From Bacteroidales bacterium (lineage in GTDB: Bacteria > Bacteroidota > Bacteroidia > Bacteroidales > VadinHA17), in contig JADKBK010000010.1 of NCBI GenBank assembly GCA_016715075.1, forward strand, positions 1 through 64,000: a stretch of 64,000 bases of DNA, written 5' to 3'. The notes under the pieces were generated by a model. It searched no databases and was not told the origin of the DNA. It was given only the letters and a program-made list of their open reading frames with translations. The position numbers were made by a program, and so were the translations under genes. Position 1 is the stretch's first letter. Every line of letters starts with the position of its first letter. Positions 8,081 through 17,795 of the stretch are shown in pieces.

Positions 8081-11000
8081 ATGAATCAAAAAAGCCTGTT
8101 TTTTCTTTGTATGCTTTGTATATGTGCCTCACTGGCTGCAAATTCCAAAGAGTCTGAAAGCAACTCATTTTATAAACTAAAGCCTGAAGATCCGGATGCG
8201 GTTTATTTCACCGGCAGCAATTATGGAATAACAACCGATGGAAAGAGTGATATCTCAGATAAGCTTCAGAAAGCAATTGATAAGCTAAAGCTTGAGAACA
8301 ATTTTGGGATCATCTTCATACCTGAGGGTACCTATACAATTACCAAAACAATTTATATTCCAGGGGCAATAAGAATCATTGGTTATGGCAAAAAACGTCC
8401 TTTGATAGTTCTGCAGAAGAACGCCCCCGGATTCCAGACTCCGGTTCCCACCGACAAAGGTAAGGCAAATTATATGTTCTGGTTTACCAGCAGTGTTGTT
8501 GAACAAGGGAAAGCCGTAAATGATGCAGGTGCCGGAACATTCTACAGCGCATTGAGCAATATAGATCTGAAAATCGAAGATGGAAATCCTCAGGCTGTGG
8601 CATTGCGGACTCATTTCGCACAGCACAGCTTTATTTCACATTGTGATATATTTATTGGAAAGGGGAAAGCCGGATTATTCGATATTGGAAATGAGATTGA
8701 GGATGTCCGTTTTTTTGGCGGTGATTATGGGATATACACAACCAAGGCATCCCCCGGATGGCAGTTTATGATGATCGATACCTGGTTTGAGGGCCAGCGT
8801 AAGGCTGCAATCAAAACCCAACAGGCTGGGCTGACAATTGTCAGAATGACTGTGAAAGATGTTCCTGAAGTTATACAGGTTGACTCCAACTATTGGGAAA
8901 AGCTCTTTATGGAAGATTGCAGTTTTATTAATGTACCAGGACCGGCAATCTCATTTGACAATGAAGGGAATGCCAATATGCAGATAAACCTTAGGAATGT
9001 GAGCTGCCGGAATGTACCAGTACTTGTAAAATATTTAAAGAGCAATCTTAGTACTCTTGCCCCGGCTCCCATCTATAACATTGTAAAATATGTTTATGGC
9101 TTACAGATGAAAGATCTGAGCGATAAACCGGAGATGGTAACAACTTACAATACTGAAATTCTTAAGGAAATGCCTCCTCCTCAGGCTTCTGACATCCCTG
9201 CCCTTCCTGCTATGGAAACATGGGTGAACGTTAGGCAGCTTGGTGCAAAAGGTGACGGTGAGACAGATGATACCAGAATAATACAGGATGCAATTGAAAA
9301 ATTTACAACTCTCTATTTTCCCCAGGGTTTGTATCGTATAAGTGAAACAGTAAAGTTAAAACCAAATACTGTTCTCATTGGCCTGCATCCTATTGCAACG
9401 CAGTTTATCCTGGCTGAGAGTACGAAGTCTTTCAGTGGATTTGGTTCTCCTGTACCCATGGTAGAAGCCCCGCAGGGAGGGGCCAATATCATAAAAGGTA
9501 TAGGAATATCAACAGGCGAATACAATTACAGAGCCGTTGCCTGCAAATGGATGGCAGGCGGCAGATCTCTTATGGATGATATAAAATTTGTCGGCGGACA
9601 CGGATCTATGAAAAAGGGTCCTTATATACCCTGGGGCGGTTATGGTAATCAGGGACAGAAGCCTGCTACCATTTCCGGTGCTGATCCTGCATGGGATATC
9701 CAGTACTGGAGCCTGTGGATAACCAATGGAGGAGGGGGCATCTTTAAAAATATCTGGACTGCCAGCACCTATGCAGTTTCAGGGATTTATGTATCAAATA
9801 CTTCAACACCATCCTCTGTCTATGCGATGTCGGTCGAGCATCATGTGAGGAATGAGGTTAGGTTCAGCAATGTCTCAAACTGGAAAGTCTATGCATTACA
9901 GCTGGAAGAGGAGAGCAGGGAAGGTCCTGAGTGTCAGCCGATGGAGCTATGTGACTGCAGTAATATGATATTTGCAAATCTTTATATGTTCCGGGTGATA
10001 AGAGTTAAAACACCATATCCTTATTCTGTTAGAACCTGGAATTGTAAAAATATCGAAATGCTGAATGTCCATAATTACAGCCAGGTAAAGTATACCACCG
10101 ACAATCCTCTGTATGATGTTAATTCAGATACCGAGGTTCGTCCAACGGAGTTTGCCCGCCTGTTTATCACAGGGAACATCCGGGAAACTGTCAATTCAGA
10201 TCAGGCAGGCCAGGTAAAGATGCTGGCTAAAGGATTCGAGTTTGCGGAAGGTTTGTGCAATGATTCAAAGGGGAATATCTATTTCTGTGAACAGAGGATG
10301 AAGCGGATTTACAAATGGTCTGCGGAGACCAGTACATTGTCGCTACTGGCTGATTTTCCATGGGAGCCGCTCTCGCTTGGCTGCGATTCAAAGGATAATC
10401 TTCTTGTAGTATTCAGGTACAATCCACAGTTTGGCCTGATGGTGGATGGAATGCAGGAAAAGTTCACCAATCCTCCGGATGCTTCAGGAACTTCATTCAG
10501 CATGTGGGGCAATTCAGGTTTCACAACTCTTGCCTATTCCATTAATCCAAACCATCCTGATGAAACAGTTCAGCTTCTGAAAAAGATCTCAATGGCCAGT
10601 GCCGGCGAGGTGCTCAAAGCATTGTATCCCTCAAACAGATGGAGAGATTATCACGATTTCAACAAAGTGTCTGTGAACCGGAATGAGGAATGTTTTATAG
10701 CCCCTGACGGCGTTACCATCATACCGGTTTGCTACGACCTTGCCAGGTCATGTTCCCTTGTTGAGGCAGTACCGGGCATGCCGCTTTATGCCTGTGATGA
10801 ATACGACAAACGGACTGTCAGACTGGATGTGGACAGCGGTGGTTATCTGTCAAACCTGACCTATTTTGCTGAGAAGGGAGAGTTTGTCTCTATTCCTGAT
10901 AAAGAAGGAAATGTACTTATCGCAGATGGAGATCTTTATTTTTATGATAAAGCAGGTAACCAAAAAACAATGATTAGGATACCGGAACGCCCTTCCGGCC

Positions 11001-11083
11001 TGGCTTTCGGAGGAAAAGAGAGGAGCACTCTCTTTGTTACAGGGCGATCGTCGCTTTATTCCATAACACCTGGGATGAAATAG
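8081..11083 (+). CDS. Secreted double beta-helix (pectate-lyase-like) protein with C-terminal SMP-30-type propeller
   Basis: This is a 1000-residue exported protein; the N-terminal hydrophobic segment FFLCMLCICASLAANS is a signal peptide. Residues about 40-330 form a first pectate-lyase-superfamily (Pectate_lyase_3) right-handed beta-helix, opening with NYGITTDGKSDISDKLQKAI. A second starts near residue 380 with VRQLGAKGDGETDDTRIIQD and runs to about 690; this tandem layout recalls GH55-type enzymes. From about residue 714 (FEFAEGLCNDSKGNIYFCE) to the end is a gluconolactonase/SMP-30-like beta-propeller. Substrate is unknown; pectin-like or beta-1,3-linked glycans are guesses. The neighbours are glycan-degrading enzymes. 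The three-domain fusion and the large size are unusual. Confidence 0.75.
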   Translation: MNQKSLFFLCMLCICASLAANSKESESNSFYKLKPEDPDAVYFTGSNYGITTDGKSDISDKLQKAIDKLKLENNFGIIFIPEGTYTITKTIYIPGAIRIIGYGKKRPLIVLQKNAPGFQTPVPTDKGKANYMFWFTSSVVEQGKAVNDAGAGTFYSALSNIDLKIEDGNPQAVALRTHFAQHSFISHCDIFIGKGKAGLFDIGNEIEDVRFFGGDYGIYTTKASPGWQFMMIDTWFEGQRKAAIKTQQAGLTIVRMTVKDVPEVIQVDSNYWEKLFMEDCSFINVPGPAISFDNEGNANMQINLRNVSCRNVPVLVKYLKSNLSTLAPAPIYNIVKYVYGLQMKDLSDKPEMVTTYNTEILKEMPPPQASDIPALPAMETWVNVRQLGAKGDGETDDTRIIQDAIEKFTTLYFPQGLYRISETVKLKPNTVLIGLHPIATQFILAESTKSFSGFGSPVPMVEAPQGGANIIKGIGISTGEYNYRAVACKWMAGGRSLMDDIKFVGGHGSMKKGPYIPWGGYGNQGQKPATISGADPAWDIQYWSLWITNGGGGIFKNIWTASTYAVSGIYVSNTSTPSSVYAMSVEHHVRNEVRFSNVSNWKVYALQLEEESREGPECQPMELCDCSNMIFANLYMFRVIRVKTPYPYSVRTWNCKNIEMLNVHNYSQVKYTTDNPLYDVNSDTEVRPTEFARLFITGNIRETVNSDQAGQVKMLAKGFEFAEGLCNDSKGNIYFCEQRMKRIYKWSAETSTLSLLADFPWEPLSLGCDSKDNLLVVFRYNPQFGLMVDGMQEKFTNPPDASGTSFSMWGNSGFTTLAYSINPNHPDETVQLLKKISMASAGEVLKALYPSNRWRDYHDFNKVSVNRNEECFIAPDGVTIIPVCYDLARSCSLVEAVPGMPLYACDEYDKRTVRLDVDSGGYLSNLTYFAEKGEFVSIPDKEGNVLIADGDLYFYDKAGNQKTMIRIPERPSGLAFGGKERSTLFVTGRSSLYSITPGMK

Positions 11084-11114
11084 ATATATTATTCATTTTT
11101 AAATAGCATATATT

Positions 11115-14100
11115 ATGAAAATCAGCCCATTTAAGGCAGTGTTAAAAATATTGACCTTTACTTTTTTTCTTTGATTTTAACGGGTATTGCAACTGCACAG
11201 AAACCCTCATTCAAAATTCTTGTTGTGGCATCTGCCGATCCTGATCACGACCCTATGATAATGAAAGCTGAGGGTTTTCTGAAGAAGATGGGAGCAGAGA
11301 ACAATTTTGATGTTTTTTATACAAGGGATGCCACTCTGATAAATGATGAAAATCTTGCTCAGTACCAGGTTTTTGTTCAGATGCATCTCGCCCCGTTTGA
11401 TATGACTCCGGATCAACAGGCAGCACTGCAGCATTTTATCTCTCAGGGTAAAGGCTGGGTTGGTGTGCATGCTGCCGGACTGACCGGCACCCAATTCAAG
11501 GGGACCAGTGTGCCATACTGGATGTGGTTTGAGAAACTGATGGGCGACATAATCTACTCACCCCATCCAAAAAAACAGACAGGAAAAATCCTTGTGGAAG
11601 ATCGAACTCATCCTGTAACGAAGAATCTTCCACCATCATTCAGTTTTTATGATGAATGGTATGAGTTTAACAGGAGCCCGCGCCCAAATGTTCATGTTCT
11701 GGCCACAGCCGACGAGACTTCATACAAGCAGGAGATCCCTATGGGGGATCATCCGATGATATGGATAAATCCTCATTATGACAGGGCAGTCTACATCGGA
11801 ATAGGACATGATACTACTGCCTGCACCGATCCCAATTTTACAATCCTGATGCGTGATGCAATACTTTGGGCTGCTTCACCAGTTCCTGACAAGGCACAAT
11901 CAGATCTTGACAAGTCGCTTCAGCAAAAGATAACAATACTTGCAAGCCAGGTAGCTTATAACCTTGATGCACCTAAGATGGCCGTCATAAAAAGCAGTGA
12001 ACCTCTTCCTGCTTCTGTTTCATTTGAGATTGATGATGCTTTGTCATTAGAGAAGGTCTGGTCCGGAACTATTTCCAAAGGAGAAAAGGTTAAGGAGTGG
12101 TCTCCGGATCTCTTTTACTCTCAAGCCGATTTTTCAACTTTCAGAATACCCGGAAACTATAAGATTGTGGTCAGGTTTGAGGGTAAGGAATATTCTTCAT
12201 ATGATTTTAAGATCTCAGAAGATGCTATTGGCAAAACGGCAATCCCTGCAATAATTAATTTTTTCTATCACCAGAGGGCAAGTTCTCCACAGGAGCTGGA
12301 AGCCGATAAAAGCATCCTGCTCTATGGGAGTAATAAAACCGTTGATCTTCATGGCGGGTGGGCCGATGCCTCAGGTGATATAAGTAAATATTTCTCGCAT
12401 CTTGCCTATACAAATTTTATGCTTCCGCAGCAGACACCTATGGTAACATGGTCGATGGCGAATACTGTTGAGACAACCACATCCATGCTTAATACAATCA
12501 ATGCCAGGGATGCACTTGTTACCGAAGCTCTTTACGGAGCCGATTACATCATGAGATCGCTCTCCCCTGAAGGCTATTTCTATATGACAGTATTTACCTA
12601 TTTCGATAAAGACCCAAAAGCAAGGAGAGTTGTCGGTCTGTTAGCCGACAGTAAAACAACTTCAGATTATCAGTGCGCTTTTCGTGAAGGGGGAGGAATG
12701 GCAATTGCAGCACTGGCCAGGGTTTCGGCGTGGAACAGAAACGGTGATTTCACTTCGAAAGAGTACCTTAACTCAGCAGAGAGAGCATTTGCCCATCTCC
12801 TGGTTAACAGTTTAAAGTACGCTGATGACCATAAAAATAACGTAATCGACGATTATTGTGCCCTGATGGCTGCTTCAGAACTATGGATAGCCACGGGTAA
12901 GAATATTTACAGGGATGAAGCCAGAAAGCGCTCTGGTAATCTTGCAAAAAGAATGACAGTAAACGGTTACTTCCTTGCAAATGATTCCGACCGTCCCTTC
13001 TGGCATGCAGCTGATGCAGGTTTGCCTGTCATTGCTCTTGCCAGATACCTCGATAAGGAGAGTGATAAGAAATATAGGGAGCTGGCGCTTGAAACAATCA
13101 GAAAGGCCCTTGACTATAATTTGAAAATTACAGGGGAGGTCCCGAATCCTTTCGGATATCCTCGCCAGAGCTTTCTATACAAGGGAAAAGTACAGAATGG
13201 ATTTTTTATACCTCATGAAAATGAGAGTGGCTGGTGGTGGCAGGGAGAGGATGCCAGACTCGGTTCCCTGGCTGCAGCTGCAATTGTGGGAGGACGCCTG
13301 GTTTACCCAGGAACAGCTGCCTTCGGAGTAAAGAAAGACCTGGCTGATTATGCCAGTCATTTAGTATCCTGGATATTGGGCTGCAATCCGTATAATATCT
13401 GTATGATGTATGGCTATGGTCAGAATAATGTCCCGTATATGGCTGCAATGTATGGCCACGGCTCAGGCAGGGGCGGTATTTCCAACGGAATAACAGGCAA
13501 GGATGGAAATGGTGACGGCTCCGGAATAGATTTTAAAATGGAGGATAACGGGAATGAATGGCGATGGAGTGAGCAATGGATCCCTCATACAGGGTGGTTT
13601 CTTCAGGCAGTTGCTGCTATGTCTTCTGATAATAATGTCAAAAAGCCTGAATTCAGGGTGCTTGTGCTAACGGAAAGGGGCGGGCAACATGAAGGTTTTG
13701 TAGTTGCCGCTCTCGACTGGATCAGTAAAAAGGCAGAAGAGAAGAACTTCGAGATCACTGTTATCAACAATGCAAATGACATTAATGAAGCTATGCTTTC
13801 TCAATATAAGGTTATTATCCAGCTCGATTACCCTCCATATACCTGGAATGAAACTGCCATGGCTGCATTTGTAAAATACATTGAAGAAGGCCGGGGCGGA
13901 TGGGTTGGTTTTCATCATGCCACACTGCTAGGCGAATTTGACGGCTACCCTATGTGGAACTGGTTTTCTCATTTCATGGGTGGAGTACGGTTCGAAAACT
14001 ATGTTGCAGCAACTGCTTCAGGGAAGGTTAATGTTGAGGATAATAAACACCCGGTAATGAAGGGTGTCTCTCCTTCTTTCATTATTGACGGAGATGAGTG

Positions 14101-14341
14101 GTACACCTACAACAAGAGTCCCAGACCGAATGTACATGTCCTGGCATCAGTAGATGAATCGACATATAAACCGGCAACAGACATAAAAATGGGAGATCAT
14201 CCTGTTGTCTGGGTAAATGAGAATAAAAAGGCGAAGAATGTTTATATTCTGATGGGGCATGATGGCGTCCTTCTGAAGAACAATGATTTTACCACCATGT
14301 TCAGCAATGCCATTATGTGGACTGCAGGTAAAATGGAATGA
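11115..14341 (+). CDS. ThuA-GH9-ThuA fusion enzyme; start region interrupted by a 1-base slip
   Basis: The long open frame begins at 11171 (TTG). A convincing signal peptide starts at ATG 11115 (MKISPFKAVLKILTFTFF) in another frame and hits TGA at 11172; one extra T in the T7 run at 11162-11168 would join it to LILTGIATAQ. Counted from 11171, domains are ThuA (about residues 15-235, with GKGWVGVHAAG), a CelD_N-type Ig domain (about 258-345), a GH9 (alpha/alpha)6 catalytic domain (about 357-815) and a second ThuA domain (about 823-1055, with GGWVGFHHATL). In the GH9 part, HGGWADASGD is the expected catalytic Asp region, and GNEWRWSEQW near nt 13549-13578 carries the C-terminal acid region. GH9 enzymes are mostly endoglucanases or exo-glucosidases. 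ThuA has an amidotransferase-like fold of uncertain activity. It is probably secreted. Confidence 0.75.
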
Positions 14342-14438
14342 TTTTTTTCTTATCTTAAACCATATTTTAAACCGCATTATGGGCCATTAATTAATGAATT
14401 GCCTGATAATAAGAGATATACAATGAAATTGATATAAA

Positions 14439-15542
14439 ATGCCAAACAAAATCATCTCTTTTGAAGTAATCGGTGAATTTATGGTGGATGTCCTTGAAAA
14501 AGCAGGCATCCCGCGGGAAGATGCAAAGATTGTTGGTGATGTATTATTACAGGCCGACAAGTTAGGCTTTGATTCCCATGGTGTTAATCGTCTTAAGGCC
14601 ATTTATCTTGACCGGATTAAGGAAGGAATTCTCAATCCTGTAACAGATTTTGAAGTTGTAAAGGATGGTCTGTCAACGGCTGTGGCAGACGGACATAATG
14701 GTATGGGGCAGGTCATAGCCTATCGTGCCATGAAGCTTGCCATCTCAAAAGCTCAGAAATACGGAATGGGAATGGTAGCAGTACGGAATTCCTCCCATTA
14801 TGGCTTTGCTGGTTATTATCCGTTGATGGCGGTTAAGGAAAATATGATCGGCATTACGGGTACAAATGCCCGTCCGGCTATAGCCCCTACTTTTGGTGTC
14901 GAAAATATGCTTGGGACCAATCCAATGACATTTGGAATACCCAGCGATGAGGAATTTCCTTTTCTGCTTGATTGTGCAACCTCAATAACCCAACGGGGGA
15001 AAGTGGAACTATACGCCCGTGAGGGCAGGGAGATGCCTGCCGGCTGGGTAATCGATGAGAACGGCGACACAAAGACCAATTCAAAGGAAGTTCTTGAAGA
15101 CCTTCTTGCCGGACGTGCAGCCCTGACACCTCTTGGTGGCGGCGGTGAAGATACAGGGGGATACAAAGGCTATGGCTATGCTACAGTAGTAGAGAGACTC
15201 TCAGCAGCTTTGCAACAGGGTGCATTCCTTAAAATGCTCATGGGTATTAAAGAGGGGAAACCAGCTCCATACACACTCGGCCATTTTTTTATAGTAATTG
15301 ACATAAATGCATTTACAGAACCTGACAGCTTTAAAAAGACTACTGGTGATATTCTGCGCGAACTGAGAGCTTCAAGGAAAATGCCCGGTCATGACCGGAT
15401 CTTCACTGCCGGTGAAAAAGAATACGAGACCTGGAAAGCAAGGAAGGACAAAGGCACCACATTCACCACTCAGCTGCTGGAAGAGTTCCGCGGCCTGTGT
15501 AAAACCTATAACCTTCCGGAATATTTACCCCATTTCTCATGA
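14439..15542 (+). CDS. Malate/L-lactate dehydrogenase family (Ldh2) oxidoreductase
   Basis: The 367-residue cytoplasmic NAD(P)H-dependent 2-keto acid reductase belongs to the Ldh2/YlbC/DlgD family (PF02615 type), which is unrelated to classical LDH. Diagnostic segments are ADKLGFDSHGVNRL near the N-terminus with its catalytic His, VAVRNSSHYGFAGYY (about nt 14776-14820), and GTNPMTFGIPS (about nt 14914). Length matches the family. Members reduce substrates such as 2,3-diketogulonate, sulfopyruvate, ureidoglycolate or malate. The substrate cannot be told here, though a sugar-acid role would suit the polysaccharide-degrading neighbours. It is 97 bp after the ThuA-GH9 gene and may share its transcript. 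Confidence 0.85.
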   Translation: MPNKIISFEVIGEFMVDVLEKAGIPREDAKIVGDVLLQADKLGFDSHGVNRLKAIYLDRIKEGILNPVTDFEVVKDGLSTAVADGHNGMGQVIAYRAMKLAISKAQKYGMGMVAVRNSSHYGFAGYYPLMAVKENMIGITGTNARPAIAPTFGVENMLGTNPMTFGIPSDEEFPFLLDCATSITQRGKVELYAREGREMPAGWVIDENGDTKTNSKEVLEDLLAGRAALTPLGGGGEDTGGYKGYGYATVVERLSAALQQGAFLKMLMGIKEGKPAPYTLGHFFIVIDINAFTEPDSFKKTTGDILRELRASRKMPGHDRIFTAGEKEYETWKARKDKGTTFTTQLLEEFRGLCKTYNLPEYLPHFS

Positions 15543-15616
15543 TCCTGCAGTATTCCTGGAAACTGATAAATGATAATATCATGCGTCAGTTGCGAGACAG
15601 TCAGTGTTTTGTTTTC

Positions 15617-15643
15617 CGGCTTCGGACTTCGGACTTCGGGCTC
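15617..15643. repeat. TTCGGAC heptamer repeat tract
   Basis: A short run of GGCTTCGGACTTCGGACTTCGGG units lies in the gap between convergent genes. The same heptamer occurs in opposite orientation at 30014-30070. Confidence 0.6.
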
Positions 15644-15647
15644 TTTA

Positions 15648-16769
15648 CTACTTCACTCCGTCTATATACCTGTTATTCACAATCAGCTTCCGCAGCTCCA
15701 CTATATCGACAGGTCCCTGCAGGCGGTAGATAATTTTTCCTCCCTGTTCGATCACGAGTGTATATGGCAATGCTCCATTCCATTGCGGATCAACTGACTC
15801 CGCAAGTTCATTGTTGTTGTCACTGCTGAAAATGAAGTTTTTATTTGAAGCTTCATTCTTCTGGAGGAACTTCAATACATTCTCCTTCCTTGACATCTTA
15901 TCTGCATTTATTGAGATGAACTCAAAATTCCGGCTTCTGTAAATTCTATCAATAGTAACAAGATCGGGAAATTCCATAACGCAGGGTCCGCACCAGGTAG
16001 CCCATACATTGATTAGTCTCAGCTTGTCTGATTTATTTTGTATGAGCACTTTTATTCCTTTTGCATCAATATTCTCCAGGGTTACAGGCAGTTCTGACCA
16101 TTGTTTGTAAAGCTTATTTGTTTCAGCTGTTTTCCATGCCCATTTGGTTGAACAGCCAAATACTTTTGTGACAGGATTGTCAACTTTCCTTCCTTCCAGT
16201 ACAGCCTCAATAGCATTCCTCAGGGTTTCTGCCTTACCATTCTCCATTGAAGGATCGATACACCCGACATACTGAAGCATCCTGTTTTTATCGAAAACGA
16301 AAGCATGTGGAGTTGCGGCAGGTCCATATGAGATAGATACCTTCTGGTCATCACCGTCATACAGGTAAGGAAATTTGAATCCCTTGTCTGTGGCGCGTAT
16401 TTTCATATCTTCCAGCTCATCTCCCAGATCAGACCAGCCCTGTTCCCATAAATTCAGCGATTTGGAACTGTTGGGCGAAATAACAACCAATGCGACCCCC
16501 CTGGGAGTATAGGTGTCATATATGCCTTTAAGCCTTTCCTCGTATGCCTGGGCTGTGGGACAATGGTTGCAGCTGAATACTACAACAAGCACTTTGGAGT
16601 CTGCAAAATCAGAAAGCTTATGGATCTTGTCATCCGTTCCCGGAAGACTGAAGTCAGGAGCCTTAGCCCCTGGTTCAAGAGTTTTCGGTTGTGGATGAGC
16701 ATCCTGTCCGAAAGTGAACAGGTTAAAGAATACCAGTATTAAAGCTGTTATAAGTTGTCTGATTTTCAT
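15648..16769 (-). CDS. Secreted double thioredoxin-fold protein (redoxin + TlpA-like)
   Basis: The 373-residue protein has an N-terminal signal peptide (LITALILVFFNLFTFGQ) and is probably periplasmic. The first domain (about 30-190) is AhpC/TSA-like, starts PGAKAPDFSLPG and carries SCNHC (Cys67, Cys70). The second (about 235-370) is thioredoxin/TlpA-like with the classical WCGPC motif (Cys260, Cys263) and a cis-Pro region (GALPYTLV). Expected roles are disulfide reduction or peroxide handling; the partner is unknown. Its start overlaps the last codons of nagB by 4 bp, making it the last gene of the PTS operon. That placement is odd for a redox protein, and a link with sugar uptake is not obvious. 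Confidence 0.8.
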   Translation of the reverse strand: MKIRQLITALILVFFNLFTFGQDAHPQPKTLEPGAKAPDFSLPGTDDKIHKLSDFADSKVLVVVFSCNHCPTAQAYEERLKGIYDTYTPRGVALVVISPNSSKSLNLWEQGWSDLGDELEDMKIRATDKGFKFPYLYDGDDQKVSISYGPAATPHAFVFDKNRMLQYVGCIDPSMENGKAETLRNAIEAVLEGRKVDNPVTKVFGCSTKWAWKTAETNKLYKQWSELPVTLENIDAKGIKVLIQNKSDKLRLINVWATWCGPCVMEFPDLVTIDRIYRSRNFEFISINADKMSRKENVLKFLQKNEASNKNFIFSSDNNNELAESVDPQWNGALPYTLVIEQGGKIIYRLQGPVDIVELRKLIVNNRYIDGVK

Positions 16770-17515
16770 TTCAGGTAAGATATTTTGTGTTTTATTCTTG
16801 ATGCGGCTGCAGCGTCGAGGAGGACTTCACAATTTGGATGAAGCTGAAGGACAGACGCCGGGATATCGGTAGTTACCGGTCCAAGAACAGCTTTTTCAAT
16901 TATCTCTGCCTTGTTTGCTCCCTTAGCAATGAGGATTATCTTCCTGGTATGCATGATATTTTTAATCCCCCTTGTCAAACCCCCGAGTACTGTTTCAGGA
17001 GGTACATTTGTCTCACGCCTGACTCTGGCTTCAAAATCTGGATCCATCGGGGAGACCCATGTCTCGCTTTCAAAAGGCGTGCCGGGCTGGTTTATGCCGA
17101 TATGGCCGTTCGATCCGATACCAAGCATTTGCAGGTCAGCGCCTCCGCGCTCCGCAAGGCGTTTCTCAAACAGTTTGCATTCAGCCTCAAAGTCATCTGA
17201 CATTGTTGGCGGCATGATAAAATTTTCTGCAGGTATACGCAATGGAGCAGCCAGCTGATTAAGTATCATTGTATAACAGCTTCCGGAATACTCACGGGGC
17301 AGATTGGTCAGCTCATCGACATTGAAGAGCGTAATACGCGACACATCAAAAGGATACTGAGAAAATATCTTCGAGACTATTTCATGCATCTCCTTTGTTG
17401 TCTGACCTGTTGAGAGGCCTATCACAGCATCCGGTTTTTCAAGCATCTGGGCTATAATCCTCCAGGCAGCTGTTCTGTCAAATTCATGCTCGCTAACAGT
17501 AATTGTTATCTTCAT
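16766..17515 (-). CDS. nagB: Glucosamine-6-phosphate deaminase
   Basis: The 249-residue cytoplasmic enzyme converts glucosamine-6-phosphate to fructose-6-phosphate and ammonia. It shows the N-terminal phosphate-binding GLSTGQTT loop, the catalytic Asp/Glu segment FNVDELTNLP, and GIGSNGHIGINQPGTPF with the active-site His. Its length is close to that of short NagB proteins. It lies directly after HPr (13 bp) in an operon with a complete mannose-family PTS, which suggests that the imported sugar is an amino sugar that arrives already phosphorylated. No nagA deacetylase is present in the window. A galactosamine-6-phosphate deaminase is a less likely alternative. Confidence 0.9.
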   Translation of the reverse strand: MKITITVSEHEFDRTAAWRIIAQMLEKPDAVIGLSTGQTTKEMHEIVSKIFSQYPFDVSRITLFNVDELTNLPREYSGSCYTMILNQLAAPLRIPAENFIMPPTMSDDFEAECKLFEKRLAERGGADLQMLGIGSNGHIGINQPGTPFESETWVSPMDPDFEARVRRETNVPPETVLGGLTRGIKNIMHTRKIILIAKGANKAEIIEKAVLGPVTTDIPASVLQLHPNCEVLLDAAAASRIKHKISYLK

Positions 17516-17528
17516 CTTATATTATGTT

Positions 17529-17795
17529 TTAGAAATTTTTCATATCCTCAGAAAAAAAACTATCCATGGCTCTGGAAGCTTCAGCTTCATCTTCACCCTC
17601 TATAATTACAGTAACTGTATCTTCGGATTTTAATCCCATGGCAAGTATATTAAGCATACTCTTCATCTGAATTGTCGTTCCGTCTTTTTTCAGGCTGATT
17701 TCCGATTTGAACTGCCTGCGTAGTTTAAGCAGTGCTGTAGCCGGTCTTGCATGCATGCCGTTCTTGTCAAAAATAATATAGTCTCTGGAAATCAT
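17529..17795 (-). CDS. ptsH: Phosphocarrier protein HPr
   Basis: The 88-residue PTS phosphocarrier has active-site His15 in GMHARPAT and the regulatory-type Ser46 in KSMLNILAMG. It accepts phosphate from enzyme I and passes it to the IIA domain. The start overlaps the last codon region of ptsI by 4 bp, so translation is probably coupled. Ser46 is retained, but no HPr kinase gene is present in this window. Confidence 0.93.
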   Translation of the reverse strand: MISRDYIIFDKNGMHARPATALLKLRRQFKSEISLKKDGTTIQMKSMLNILAMGLKSEDTVTVIIEGEDEAEASRAMDSFFSEDMKNF

